Assembly (NCBI GenBank): GCA_000333855.2
Contig: KV784167.1
Coordinates: 1 to 63,545 of the forward strand
Direction: 5' to 3'
Source of the DNA: Endotrypanum monterogeii
Taxonomy: Eukaryota > Euglenozoa > Kinetoplastea > Trypanosomatida > Trypanosomatidae
DNA: 63,545 nt
Each line of letters starts with the position of its first letter. Within the stretch, counting starts at the first letter, position 1. Position numbers and translations under genes: made by a program. This document shows, in pieces, positions 18,040 to 28,948 of the stretch. The notes below the pieces were generated by a model, which made no database searches, had not been told where the DNA came from, and saw only the letters and a program-made list of their open reading frames with translations.

Positions 18040-20553
18040 CTAGAATATGCTCTTGTAGAATCCCTCAAGGTAGCCAGCCAGGGTGCCGTGATTCGGCAGT
18101 CCGCGGCCCCAACGGCGCAGCATCACATTCGTAGACACCGATGAAATGATGTTGCCGCGGAACACATGCATGTTTGTCATCATAATGTAGTCAAACGACA
18201 TGGTCTGCACTTCCCGCAGGCCGACCTCGTATAAGAGGCCCACAATTTCCCTCTGACGCATCCGTGTACGGTCCTCCTCGCTCTTCAATTCCACAAACAA
18301 TTTATTAGCGATCTTTTTTGCGTGATAGAAGATATCAGCCATAGGAGAGCCGAGGCGAATATCGTACGACGCCACGAAACGCCTGGGGTGCGACGTGGAG
18401 GCCTCGCCGGTGCTCTTCCTGGTATCATTCGCGCTCAGCTGCTGCAACACCTTTTCCAGGTTGTCCGCCATAGGTCCGCTCTGGTCATCATACGCAATAT
18501 AAACTGTCGGCACCAACTGGCGCTCAGGGGCGTACGAGATGTTTTTGCGCAGCCACTGTGCGTACTGTTGATACAGCTCCACCACAGACTCGAGGTGCCA
18601 CGAGCAGTCACGCTCTATATTCGTTACAGTGGAACTCCGGCCATTCCAGGTGGGGTCCTTTCGGTCGAGAAGGTACGCACCGGACTTCAGCGCAAAGTTC
18701 GTATCGCCGATTTCGACGGCTTCACGACGGCACGTGCCCTCGCGGCGGCGCACGTGAATCCCAATGACACCCTTGAAGTTCTGAGGCCGCAGCGTGTCGC
18801 GCATCACAGCCCCACCATCTGTCGGCCACCCAATCGAGGCAGCGTACAGCGCGTATAGTCGATCTGCCTCCGCAGAGACATGTTCGGAGGGACGCAGGAG
18901 CCCAAAAAGCCGCGTCGCCTCCTCCAGTCCCGGGTGCAAATAGAACGCCATATAACCAGAAATAACGCCCATCCGCGCATGTCCCACCCCCGCTGAGGAC
19001 TTGTCGATGCGGTGGTCGCCACCAAGTAACGCAAGCATGCGCGCCGTGTACACCCGCATGTTGTACCAGCGGCCGTGCTTCGTAGCCTCACGGATGCTGC
19101 TGAAGACATCGATCAACCTCAGAAAACCTTTTGCAGATTCTCGGAACAGAACAGAACCAGCGCGGTAGTCTGCCACGGAGACCACAGGAGGCGAGAAAGA
19201 CTCCGAGTCAGCAAGCCAGGCATCTAGGTTGTACTCCCGCACACCATCGCGCAGAGGTGGAAGCTGCCACCACTCAGACGCCGACTTCTCCTCTTTTGGC
19301 CCGGGGATGGTATGTGAGGTGAACTCCCCAGCGAAGTTGAACCGTTGTAAACTCAGTGTAGCGCCCATCGTCTGCAGCTGCAGAAACATATCCCTCGCTT
19401 CATCGCTCGTAACAACACAGTACCGCCCCTCGCGCCGGATCGCGTTGAAGCCATACAACTTCGACGGGGCGTAGCGCAGATAAGGTGCGGATCCTATCGG
19501 TGTAAACGATGGCAGCACGAACGTTCGGTTAGACACGCGCGCAAAACTGATGCCGTGAAGGACCTCCTGTAGTTGGTTGTGCTGACGGCCCCAGCGTCCG
19601 AGGTAGACTGTGAGGAAGTGCGCCGAACACTGCAGCTCGAAGGGTTCCGGCACAGTCGACCTTGCCTCAGGGCCGAACTTCAGCACAATCGTACTGCCGT
19701 CACTCGTCAGGTTCACTGACAAGGGCGGACCCACGTCGCGGTCGACATCTGTGTCTTTCACAGCAGCAGTCCCGAAGTAGGGCGGCGTACGGCCCCCCGG
19801 TAGCGGCCACGACGGCATGCGCGGAAACGACACAGACACTCTGGGGTCATCCGAAGTCGTCGGACGCATCTCAACCAAAAACGAGGGGCACAATCCTCGG
19901 TTGTCCTCCATGCGGCCCACGAGCGCGGGTACCGTCACGCGCACGCACGACGCGTCCACCGCCTCCACATGGGCATCAACCGCATCAAGCAGCCCCACGC
20001 TCTGCAGCCGAGCCACGCACTCCTCTGCGGACACGAGAGGAGTGCCACCCACAGGATATCCATCCCGGCACACAACCGTAGTCACGTTGCGAGGTACTCT
20101 CGCCACAGCGGCCCCAGCGCCCCTTCTGCCAGTGTGCACGTACACCACGCCGTCCGTGCAGAGGGCGCACACGCGATCCCCTGCACCAACCCTGATCGGT
20201 GGCAACAGCAGCTCATACTCGACACTCCTTGACGGTGGAAAAAACGCCTTAAAAATACGTATCTCTGCGAGATACATCTTCCAGTGCATCACCCACCCGC
20301 TACCCAAACCCCCGTTGAGATCAGCGAAGAAAACGATGACAACGATCGCAGCTAGCAACATGGCAGAGAAGAGAATCATTTTCCGCTTTGTACGCAAACC
20401 AACAAAGGACGTATACACGCCCCGTGGGATGCGCGACGAAAAATTATTTCCGACGACGTTGTGTGCATAGCTCCTCAGTAGCCCTTCAGATATGGTCCCC
20501 TCAGCCACCGACTGCTCGGTTGGGGTACCACCGCGGTTGTGATTGCGTTTCAT
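18040..20553 (-). CDS. Type II membrane glycosyltransferase, fucosyltransferase-like
   Basis: An 837-residue protein starting at the ATG at 20553; the longer frame to 20832 starts at no conserved feature. A single membrane span at about residues 59-77 (MILFSAMLLAAIVVIVFF) after a basic cytosolic tail gives the usual Golgi type II plan. Three motifs fit the O-fucosyltransferase-like fold that uses GDP-sugars: GRWGRQHNQLQEVLHGISFA followed by RVSNRTFVLP (from about 313; family pattern 'gRlGNq..e...a..l.RtlvLP'), GIHVRRREGTC (about 595; the GDP-binding H-x-R-R type motif), and a C-terminal DYIMMTNMHVFRGNIISS segment (about 785). The acceptor is unknown. GDP-D-arabinopyranose is chemically close to GDP-fucose, so a relative of the Leishmania phosphoglycan arabinosyltransferases (SCA/SCAL) is a real alternative. 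Its surface-glycan role is inferred. Confidence 0.78.
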   Translation of the reverse strand: MKRNHNRGGTPTEQSVAEGTISEGLLRSYAHNVVGNNFSSRIPRGVYTSFVGLRTKRKMILFSAMLLAAIVVIVFFADLNGGLGSGWVMHWKMYLAEIRIFKAFFPPSRSVEYELLLPPIRVGAGDRVCALCTDGVVYVHTGRRGAGAAVARVPRNVTTVVCRDGYPVGGTPLVSAEECVARLQSVGLLDAVDAHVEAVDASCVRVTVPALVGRMEDNRGLCPSFLVEMRPTTSDDPRVSVSFPRMPSWPLPGGRTPPYFGTAAVKDTDVDRDVGPPLSVNLTSDGSTIVLKFGPEARSTVPEPFELQCSAHFLTVYLGRWGRQHNQLQEVLHGISFARVSNRTFVLPSFTPIGSAPYLRYAPSKLYGFNAIRREGRYCVVTSDEARDMFLQLQTMGATLSLQRFNFAGEFTSHTIPGPKEEKSASEWWQLPPLRDGVREYNLDAWLADSESFSPPVVSVADYRAGSVLFRESAKGFLRLIDVFSSIREATKHGRWYNMRVYTARMLALLGGDHRIDKSSAGVGHARMGVISGYMAFYLHPGLEEATRLFGLLRPSEHVSAEADRLYALYAASIGWPTDGGAVMRDTLRPQNFKGVIGIHVRRREGTCRREAVEIGDTNFALKSGAYLLDRKDPTWNGRSSTVTNIERDCSWHLESVVELYQQYAQWLRKNISYAPERQLVPTVYIAYDDQSGPMADNLEKVLQQLSANDTRKSTGEASTSHPRRFVASYDIRLGSPMADIFYHAKKIANKLFVELKSEEDRTRMRQREIVGLLYEVGLREVQTMSFDYIMMTNMHVFRGNIISSVSTNVMLRRWGRGLPNHGTLAGYLEGFYKSIF

Positions 20554-21239
20554 GGGTGTGCAGCGGCGACTGTATTCAGGAAGGGAATGAAGAGGGAAGA
20601 ATGTAGTGCGATGTCGACGGTTATTTTGTTCTCTAGCTGGTGAGAGATTGCTGCATATAGAAGGCGAAACGAAGAGGAAGAAGAGGAGTTGGAGGTGCGG
20701 AGTTCTATGGGAACAGAAAGAGACGGGAAAAAAAAAGAAGAGAGAGAGAGAGGAGGGGGGGGGGGATCGCACGGACGTCTCCAACAGAATGTGCAGGGCT
20801 GCACCGCGGTCTTCTCTGGGGCAAAGGGCCATTGTCTACCGCAATCAGTGGCAGGCACCCTCAGTTGCCGCATCCGCCGATCCTGCTGCTGGTGCCCCAC
20901 CCAGGACCATCCCGTGTCTGGATGTCGGCCTTCTCGAGTTAGCCACGTGCACAGCTTTGTAGGAGAGGAGGGGCCAGCAGGGATACGTAAAGAAAGGTAA
21001 GGCGAGGCGGAGTGGGGACACCCTGGTGGTGTTTGCACAGACAGAAGATAAACATCTATGCATATATATATATATATATATATATATACAAGAGAAGAAG
21101 TTAAATTGATATCGCATCGCATACGCAAGAGGGGGAAAAAAAAAGCTCATAACCGCACACTTCGGAGTGGAAAAGAGGACACACACAGATACACAGTACA
21201 TCAACGGAGCTCAGGGGAAAAAAGGTGACACGTTCTTAG

Positions 21240-21850
21240 CAAAGCGACAATTCCGCACACAGCGCACACCGGGGGGGGGGGGGCGGGGGGCGGGGGAACC
21301 GCTGCGCGTCCTCTGCCCCCTCCGCATCACTCTTCACCCATCCACCCACGCCAGATGGGCAGAAAAAGGCGCCAGACACACCGGTCTACGCACGTCGCGG
21401 AACAGTGCCATGCTCGGTGGCACGGGTGACGGCCTCCAAGGGTAGTGGAGAAGTTGACTCTGCCCAGGGTGCGCAGGTGCCAATAAACCCGTGAGAGAGC
21501 AGGACAAGCAGACCGCGGCGAAGCCATGGCCCTAACATGCGTTCCACTGTGTCCCGTACTGCGCTTGGGGTCGCCTCCGACCGATACGCCTCGAACGATG
21601 ATGTGAGACCTTCCCTTTACGCCGTACCGCCAACTCGAAGTTGAGGGTTTGTAGTGCCCCTCTTCAAGCCAGGGGCATCACCTGCTGCACTACACAACCC
21701 CATCACCCCCGGACCCGTCCCTCACTTGCGAAAACAGCGGATACCTCACACACCGATGCTTTTCTGGGGGCCAATAGGGTCACTCCTCCTCGCATTTCGC
21801 TTCGTTCCTCCTCCTGCTCCGGTGATCCCCGAATTCTATTTTTGATATAA
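21240..21850. other. GC-richer block inside the long spacer
   Basis: About 600 bases of balanced, repeat-free sequence stand out from the simple-sequence surroundings. It starts at a long G run (21271-21296) and shows no sustained reading frame on either strand. It may be a decayed retroposon, a decayed gene or an RNA gene. I see no tRNA, snRNA or SL RNA signature. Confidence 0.3.
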
Positions 21851-22120
21851 CGGATCCCAGTCCTCATGTTCCACACCTGTTGCGACAAAAAAAAAAAAAA
21901 TTGTGTGCCCACATGCGCAGAATATTCAAGCTTATCTCAGGTAGACTGCGGTGTTAAGAAAGGGGACAAAAAAAAGGGGGGTGTGAGGCCCTCCCTCGCC
22001 TGTTTTCGCACAGAGGTTCGGATCTGATTGTTTAAAAAGGACAGGGTGGGGAGGAGGGAGCGGCAAGGGTACAACTGTAGCGGCAGATGTGTGGGTTGAT
22101 ATGAAGGAGCTGAGTCAGAA

Positions 22121-22164
<44 letters not shown>

Positions 22165-23575
22165 GTAGGCGGGGAGACTACTAAATCCACTACCACAGGC
22201 ATAGAAGGAGCAATTTATTTTAATTGCCACCCCCCCCTCCCACAAAAAAAAAAAAGGTGCGGGTTCCCCTGCCCATGGATTACGATCTGTTCTGCCGCAT
22301 ACAGTTGCTTATCCTTCGCACTCTCCCGTCTGTATGAGCAGAGCCAAGCACGAAACGCCTTATATGTGAGCGAATACATTTCTAGGTGCGGGACGGGACA
22401 ACAGTACGGCGACTCGTAGATGGGTGGAAATGGAGGTTGGCGTTGCCGAACCCTTCTATAGATCCCATGCCGCCTTTTCTCGATTTTTTTTTCAGAGGAA
22501 GCAATATGTGCGTGAGCGGGTACAAGATGAAGGGAGTTGGGTAGAGAAAGGGACACTGTGGCCCTCTCGTCAAAACGGAGAAATATTTATTTTTTAAGCA
22601 AACTACAAAACATGAGGCGCATCAACTAAAAAAAAAAAATGTGCTGGAGAACGGCGCATCCCCCGCTCCCCAGCAGTGAGCTGCCCAAAACACAGAAAAC
22701 AGACAAAAGTAGGGAAAAAACAAAAACATTGATGGAAGATTCCGATGCATCCCTCTCTGATGATGTGAGAAAGGTGGAGCGGATCTTTGGTGGCAGTTAT
22801 GGTGAGGTCGGAAGGTTGGTGAGCTCCGCGCGGTGTGCGAAGAGGAGGGAGATAAAGAGAGAAGACATTTATTCACACATACGACATGAGACGAACAAAT
22901 AGTATCATAGAGAACCAAAAAAGTAACATTCAGATGTGTCCACAGAAGAGAAGCGGGAGAGAGACAAACGAATACATAAATAAAAACTACCTCCGACTCA
23001 CAGATACACCATAATAATATAATAATAATAAAGTATGAATGAGTGAAAGAGGGCTCACATATCCTCCCTCCCCCCTCCCCCCCCCTCCACACACACACAC
23101 ACTCCCTCTCCTGCCAAAGCAACGATAGACGTCTTCTTACATCTATAGAGACGTCGTAAATGTAAATATATGTTGATGTAGAAACATGGAAACGACCTAC
23201 CTGAGCGCATCATAATCATATTTTCTTTAAGGGAGGGAGAGGAAGGGCACTACGTGCCCCCGTCCGCGTGCACGTCCCCAAGCACACCATATATACCAAA
23301 GAGGGGAATAAACATCCTCCGAAGCCGTACCGAAGCTAAAACATTGAGAAAAAAAAAACCCTGAGGGGGAGAGGAGGAGAAATAGATTCATGTCACAACA
23401 GCACATGAGGAATACTGTCCAGATTGACCAACACAAGGAAACGTAATCGGCGCAGTGTCTTTTTTTCTCTCCCCCTCCAGTGCGGCGGAAGAAATGAGGT
23501 GCATTTGTGTTTGTACGAAGGGAAGAGAGGTGCACGGCACACGCATAATTGAAAAATAGTTTGACTCACACGAAG

Positions 23576-23610
<35 letters not shown>

Positions 23611-23719
23611 TTAGAAATGTATATATTATTTTGTATGTAGATTCCTTTTTTCACTCATCGCAGGGACGTACGGTACCACACACACACACACACAGAAAGA
23701 GGAAAAGAGAGACAGACGC

Positions 23720-23817
23720 ATATATATATATATATATATAATGTATATAATGTATATAATGTATATAATATATATATATATATGTCTGTATATAATGTAT
23801 ATAATGTATATATATAC
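23720..23817. repeat. TA tract with a tandem ATGTATATA array
   Basis: A (TA)n run is followed by repeated nine-base units of the form ATGTATATA, first three in a row and, after another TA run, again near 23793-23811. It lies in the long spacer after the CCCH gene. Confidence 0.85.
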
Positions 23818-24968
23818 ACGGCTGTAACCGGTGTGACAATACGGGTCATCTCTACGGACTGTAGTTTTTGTTGCCTGTGTGTGCGTCAGATCTCACATTT
23901 TATACTTATTCGAGGAGACGCCAGGATTAAAAAAATAAATGATCTCAAGACGCGAAGCATTGCCCATTGGGCCCAGAGGGGCGAGAGGTGCGGTAGTATC
24001 CATCGCCGCCTCCCTCCCGCCCCCCTCCCACTCCACTCCTCCTCCGACAGCCGCCCAGACGGAAACGTTTGCACACCTTCTTGGGTGGCCTACACCTCGC
24101 CAACGTGCAGAGAGAATTACACCGAATATATATAATAGAGAAAAGGGGGGAAAGGAAATAAACGTATAGGTGTATCAAGAGAAGGGACAAGAAGAGACAG
24201 TGACACAAGACCCCCGATGCACGCACCCTCAGCATCACTGTCCCACAGCGGCCCACATCCCTCAGGGGTGGAAAACATGGGAAAGAAAAAAAAAGGTGGG
24301 CTGTGTGCGTGTGTGTACCACACCACCACATCTCACCTCTACGTGATGGAACGATGGGCAGGGAAAGAAAACAACGAAAAAAAAAAGAGGAAGAAGGGGG
24401 GAACAACGCTCACAACACAGCGGAGCCAGCCCTATGGTGTGAGCAGCAGAGCGCCACGTGACGGCACACACGCAAAATATATATATATATATATATATAT
24501 AATTTTTAAAAAGGAAAGAAAAGAGTAGTGAGCGTGTATGGAAAACGAGAAGTCGCTTACCGCATCGAAGGGCACAAGGTGAGGCAATGGCCCAGTGGAG
24601 GAGGAATAAAGGGAGAAATGAATGGAACTGAAAAAAAAAAATGCGGGGGTATCCGCGGTCAAATGCGGTCACCCTCGTACATTTACAGAGAAACAAAGAG
24701 ACACACACGGACGTGATTTTAAATATATATATATATATATATATATATACATTCGTTCAAGTGCGGAAGCAATAAAAAAACATAAATAGTTTTTTTTTTA
24801 CTAATAATAATAATAATTTAAAAAGAGAGATTGCCCCTCCCCCTCCTCCTCCTCGTACCCCACCCCACCTCATCAACCCCCGCCCGGAAAAATATTCTGA
24901 CTGCGTAAGGAACGCTGAACACATGCCATCAAAAAACTACACTGCTATTTAAGACGCCAAATCTGAAG

Positions 24969-24970
<2 letters not shown>

Positions 24971-25009
<39 letters not shown>
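24971..25009. repeat. (CA)n microsatellite
   Basis: About 39 bases of CA repeat, starting 197 bases beyond the CCCH gene stop codon, in the presumed 3' UTR. Confidence 0.95.
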
Positions 25010-25011
<2 letters not shown>

Positions 25012-25205
25012 CACGCAAAGAGAGAGACAGGCAGATGCGAGCGCGCGCGTAGACCTGGGGGATTTTTTTTTTTTGAGAAGCCAAGACAGACCTGACGCAG
25101 GCTGTCCACCCCCCCTCCCTCTGCTGGTCACGAAGCTCCGATTCTGGACAAAGCAAATACTTAAAAAAAAAAAAAAATAGTACCACAAAAATATTTAAGG
25201 CACAG

Positions 25206-28193
25206 TCAAATACTTTCCCGAGGAACAAAAAATGCACTGGATCTTGTCTGCAGCGACATCGCAGTTTCAAAAATCGGCAAGGGCGATTCGCTGCTCCACC
25301 GCTGATGTCGATGAGGCTGTGACGGCGGGAGTGTCCGTGAGTCTCTTCGCTGCTGCGACGCAACTGAAGGAATCCCCAAAAACAAGTGCTGCGGATATGG
25401 ATGTTGCTTCTGGTTGAAGGGAAAGCGTTTCATCGCATTGGCACGCTCACTAGGCCCTAGCGGGACGCCGTGGCGTTTGCCGTTAAGAGGACGTTCTATC
25501 GACGCTGGTGGAGTCACCGCCTCTACTGAGCCCATGGGGAGCATCACTGGATATGATGGCACTTGTGCACCATAAACAGTGGCACCATTGGCCTTCTGTG
25601 GGACCAACCATGACGACCTCTGCGCCGCGTTGCTCTCTGAGCCATAGAAATTATTGATGCCGAGACAAGCATTGGTCTCCTCAGATGGTACCGCAGCGCT
25701 TGACCACACCTGCTGGGCTCCTTCGCTGCAGACAGATGGTGGTACGTGAACTTCTCCTACGTGAGGTCTACCACTCATGGTGCCAACCCACCTGTTGCGG
25801 TTGCGGTTATCATTGATGATGGCACCGTCAATCCCAATAGGTCGATACATAAATCCGTGGGCGTTGGTCTTTAAGTTACTCAGATCCACAGTCGGCGGCA
25901 GCGGCGGTTGATTGAGCATTCCCTGCACGAAAGGGATCAGTGAGTGAATAAAATGACAACAATTCCCGAGGTTACACATTCGCTTGAACTGAAAGTGGGC
26001 GCAGTGCCGCGGACGCACGATAGGGGACTCGTTGCCCTGCGTGTGACCCCCACCCCCACCCCCTCCAGCAGCAGTGGCGCTTCCCAATATTGCCTGGTAT
26101 GTCTGCAGGGCACCTTCCGTCCGTAAGATGTGCTCGGACAAAATCAGCTGCGGGGAGCTGTTCAGCTGATTGGGTGGATACACCGCGAAAATCATCCCCG
26201 GCGCGATGGTGGGATAGTCGAGTGTGTTGCGGCCCCCCGCCAGCTCCTCGGGATTCATCTGGCGCACACCGCTATTGGTAATGCTGTTCTCGTTCATGTG
26301 CACTTGTGTGACCGTGGATACGACGACGCTGTGGATGTACTGACACTCAGACCCGCTGGTGCAGTGGTGACGAAGGTATCGGTTGCACAACTGGAAGCGA
26401 AATCTGGTTTGGTTTCCGTAGCGCTCATTCAAAGCGACATATTTGATAGCCCCACGCGTGACAGCGACCTGCTCGCTATTGATCAGGTAGTGTTGCCGCA
26501 TTCCCGAGTCATAGACAGAGAACTGAGACCCCGCTGGGCACCAAATCTCGTCAATCCCCTCTGCACCCGCGCCTTCGCCGCCGCCGCCGCCACTCCTGTG
26601 GAGCGTACGTGCAAAGTGGGTCTCTAGTAAGTCTGTGAGTTGGGCAACAGTGAAACCCATCGTTGAAATCGGGCCGGCAGCAGACGGTGCAGCTGCGAGA
26701 GCGGTACTCCGTCTGCGAGGACCCTGACTTTCACATGATGGGGAGAGATTAATGTGGCTGCTGTGCATCACCCCGGAGGACTCGAGCGACATCGAGGAAG
26801 GGTCCGCATGGGGTGACATGATAGGCTGATCGCCATCGTTGTATGCCACCACCCTCGACGAAGTCTGATGCTGATTTTGATTCACCGCCACCGCCTCTGC
26901 CGTGGCGGTGGTGGTTGACGAAGCGTTTGAAGGCGCCTTCGTCGGTCTGCGAGCCCTCTGCTGAGGCGACTGCAATTGCGGTGGTGGTCCCCATTCCTGC
27001 TCACTGTTCGTATCGTCACCCGTGGTGTGGGGAATGCCCTGGGTCAGCCCCGCGTTGGGACCACAAGCGCCGTTCTCGGTGGAAGATACCCGTGCATTTG
27101 AAACCAGTCCGGAGACGGTGCGGCCATGTGTCGGCGCCACCAATAGAGCTGTCATACCGCCGCTGCAGAACCTACCGTCAACATCGGAATGTCGTTGGTG
27201 AGGGTCCGCCTCATCCGGTGAGCTGCGTGAAGCAGCGAAGCGCCGCCGTATATCGCAGCTTGTCGGTGCGCCGGTATCGTCGTCGTCATCGACAGCGAAG
27301 ACACCCATCTCGTCGAAGTACTGATCGGCGGTGGCATACGAGTGCGGGGTTGTAGCGTATGAGGATGCCGCACCGCTGTGGCGATACGAGTTCATACGAA
27401 ATTGGTAGTTGTGCATGAGAAACACACCAGAGCTGGAGGTGCTTCCCTCCACCACGTCCACGTCTGGGAGGAAGTTGGTATTGCTGGGGAGACAGTGGCC
27501 ACAGCTGTAGTGGCTGCTCGCTCGACTGGCGGCAGAAGAGGTGCGTGAGAGCTGTTGATCTGGCGGAAACATCTTGGGAACGACAGCGGTGTGCTGAAGA
27601 TGCTCGGCTACGTGCATTGCTGACTGCTGAGGCCTATATGCCATCTCACCTCGGGGTAAAGAAACGGCCGCGCCGCGGGAGGAGCGAGGGTGGAGAACGA
27701 CGCTGACATGTTGCGGTGGGAGTGCGGAGCCACTGCTGTTTGCGCCTGATAAACCACCTGGCAGAAGAAGAACGCCCGAGTCGCCAACGCGGGGTGACTC
27801 GGTGGGGGTAGAGGTCGTTGAAGAAAGCGCGCGGTAAGGGTTGTGACGTCGCCACTGCGGCGATGTGGTCGAGCTGGAGGCGCTACTGGTGTTTATATCG
27901 GGTGGGTCGTCATCACCTCCGCTTGGTTGAGCACCCCGCGCCGTACCTCGGAAACCACTCGTGCGAGACTGTAGAGAACAACCCGTCATCAAGCGCCCCT
28001 CATCCAGCTCTGTAGGATGAGAAACCATCGAAGAATCTGATGTGGGCACTGCTGTATGGATACCATGTCCTTTGATGTCTCCAGGTGATAGGCGGCTCTG
28101 CCGCATCGAATAATGTCGCTGCGGCACAACAGAGCAGCTGCTGTCGTCGTCGAGGGTGAGCGGGTTCATATACCGAGCCCTCATCTTGTCCAT
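25206..28193 (-). CDS. Protein with two CCCH zinc fingers, probable RNA-binding regulator
   Basis: A 995-residue protein starting at the ATG at 28193. The N-terminal 500 residues are low-complexity (Ser, Thr, Pro, Gln, His) and look disordered. Two zinc fingers of the CCCH type follow: C-x7-C-x5-C-x3-H at about 603-622 (CNRYLRHHCTSGSECQYIH) and C-x8-C-x5-C-x3-H at about 728-748 (CAHFQFKRMCNLGNCCHFIH). All eight metal ligands are intact. Each finger is preceded by a strand-like region (KYVALNERYGNQTRFRFQ; SPIVRPRHCAHFQF). In trypanosomatids, where transcription is barely regulated, CCCH proteins control mRNA stability and translation in the cytoplasm. The target mRNAs cannot be told. Its own transcript seems to carry an unusually long 3' flank, which fits a regulated regulator. 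Confidence 0.88.
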   Translation of the reverse strand: MDKMRARYMNPLTLDDDSSCSVVPQRHYSMRQSRLSPGDIKGHGIHTAVPTSDSSMVSHPTELDEGRLMTGCSLQSRTSGFRGTARGAQPSGGDDDPPDINTSSASSSTTSPQWRRHNPYRALSSTTSTPTESPRVGDSGVLLLPGGLSGANSSGSALPPQHVSVVLHPRSSRGAAVSLPRGEMAYRPQQSAMHVAEHLQHTAVVPKMFPPDQQLSRTSSAASRASSHYSCGHCLPSNTNFLPDVDVVEGSTSSSGVFLMHNYQFRMNSYRHSGAASSYATTPHSYATADQYFDEMGVFAVDDDDDTGAPTSCDIRRRFAASRSSPDEADPHQRHSDVDGRFCSGGMTALLVAPTHGRTVSGLVSNARVSSTENGACGPNAGLTQGIPHTTGDDTNSEQEWGPPPQLQSPQQRARRPTKAPSNASSTTTATAEAVAVNQNQHQTSSRVVAYNDGDQPIMSPHADPSSMSLESSGVMHSSHINLSPSCESQGPRRRSTALAAAPSAAGPISTMGFTVAQLTDLLETHFARTLHRSGGGGGEGAGAEGIDEIWCPAGSQFSVYDSGMRQHYLINSEQVAVTRGAIKYVALNERYGNQTRFRFQLCNRYLRHHCTSGSECQYIHSVVVSTVTQVHMNENSITNSGVRQMNPEELAGGRNTLDYPTIAPGMIFAVYPPNQLNSSPQLILSEHILRTEGALQTYQAILGSATAAGGGGGGGHTQGNESPIVRPRHCAHFQFKRMCNLGNCCHFIHSLIPFVQGMLNQPPLPPTVDLSNLKTNAHGFMYRPIGIDGAIINDNRNRNRWVGTMSGRPHVGEVHVPPSVCSEGAQQVWSSAAVPSEETNACLGINNFYGSESNAAQRSSWLVPQKANGATVYGAQVPSYPVMLPMGSVEAVTPPASIERPLNGKRHGVPLGPSERANAMKRFPFNQKQHPYPQHLFLGIPSVASQQRRDSRTLPPSQPHRHQRWSSESPLPIFETAMSLQTRSSAFFVPRESI

Positions 28194-28607
28194 AGTGGAA
28201 AGAATCTATATGGCTGTATCAGAAGCAGGAGGGTTGGCCACTGCGACGAGGCAATGGTGTCAGCGCTTCACTACACGATACCTCCTCCTCGTGATATATT
28301 CCCCTGAACCTTAGGTCGCTTTGTTGCGTTGCCTTTAAGAAATGTGAAGGGACCTCTGTTTCCCTCCCTTGATAACACTAGACGTAGACTCTGCAACACC
28401 GATGCATCAAGCGCATGAGCACAGGGTACCAGATGATCAAAAGGCGGCTATATGGTATCACGTGTTGGCACCGCAATGTATACACCCTTTTTATTGTTGT
28501 TGCTCCACAAGTCACTTGCGTCGAACCCAACCGCGCACCCGGAACGACGCGCGCTGAAGCTTCTTTTTTTTTTTGTCTCGGTCGCGTGGGCGCCTTCTCC
28601 TCCTACA

Positions 28608-28614
<7 letters not shown>

Positions 28615-28649
<35 letters not shown>
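28615..28649. repeat. (TG)n microsatellite
   Basis: About 35 bases of uninterrupted TG repeat, upstream of the CCCH gene. Confidence 0.95.
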
Positions 28650-28650
<1 letters not shown>

Positions 28651-28908
28651 GTAATTTGTTGTGTAAAGAAGGCCTCAGTTCGAATCTGAGGGAAGAATAA
28701 GAAAAGAAATTCGATCAAGTGAATCGAAAAAAAAAAAAAGTACTTCCCCCTCCTCCCTCTCTTTCCACCCCCACCACCCGGTGATCAGAGCAGAGACGCA
28801 CGCACGCACACGCGAAAGAGAAAGGGGGGAGAGTCTTCTTTTTTATAAATATATATATATATATACAATTGCGTGGAAACGGGAGAGAAAGCCCGAGTGT
28901 CTACAAGG

Positions 28909-28948
28909 AGGGAGGGGGAGGGAGGGAGGGAGGGGGGAGGGAGGGGGG
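28909..28948 (+). repeat. GGGA-rich tract
   Basis: Repeated GGGA and GGGGGGA units on the plus strand give eight or more G-runs in 40 bases. It can be read as a template-strand G-quadruplex or, on the coding strand, as a strong CCCT pyrimidine tract upstream of a gene's processing site. Confidence 0.65.

Larger units (their letters stand above)
20554..25205. other. 4.6 kb gene-poor spacer (probable long 3' UTR of the CCCH protein)
   Basis: This is the longest stretch without a supported gene. It begins past the CCCH gene stop (25206) and ends at the glycosyltransferase start. It contains many microsatellites: (TA)n at 21062-21088, 22133-22161, 23579-23609, 24477-24501 and 24725-24749, and (CA)n at 22121-22132, 23677-23694 and 24971-25009. 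There is a 9-base tandem repeat array near 23740-23817, a G run at 21271-21283, and a GC-richer block at 21240-21850. Frames on both strands are short and follow the repeats. A 54-codon minus-strand frame at 22215-22379 is the only one that looks mildly protein-like. Confidence 0.5.

Noticed and set aside
22215..22379. 54-codon minus-strand frame (MYSLTYKAFRAWLC...)
   Set aside because: It looks mildly protein-like but is very short and runs into a poly-T/poly-C tract. Conservation would be needed to accept it.
22639..22902. 87-codon plus-strand frame with a charged middle
   Set aside because: It is on the wrong strand for the cluster, starts beside a poly-A run and has no family match.
28670..28700. 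TTCGAATC, resembling a tRNA T-loop
   Set aside because: The upstream sequence is a TG repeat, so no acceptor or D arm can form.
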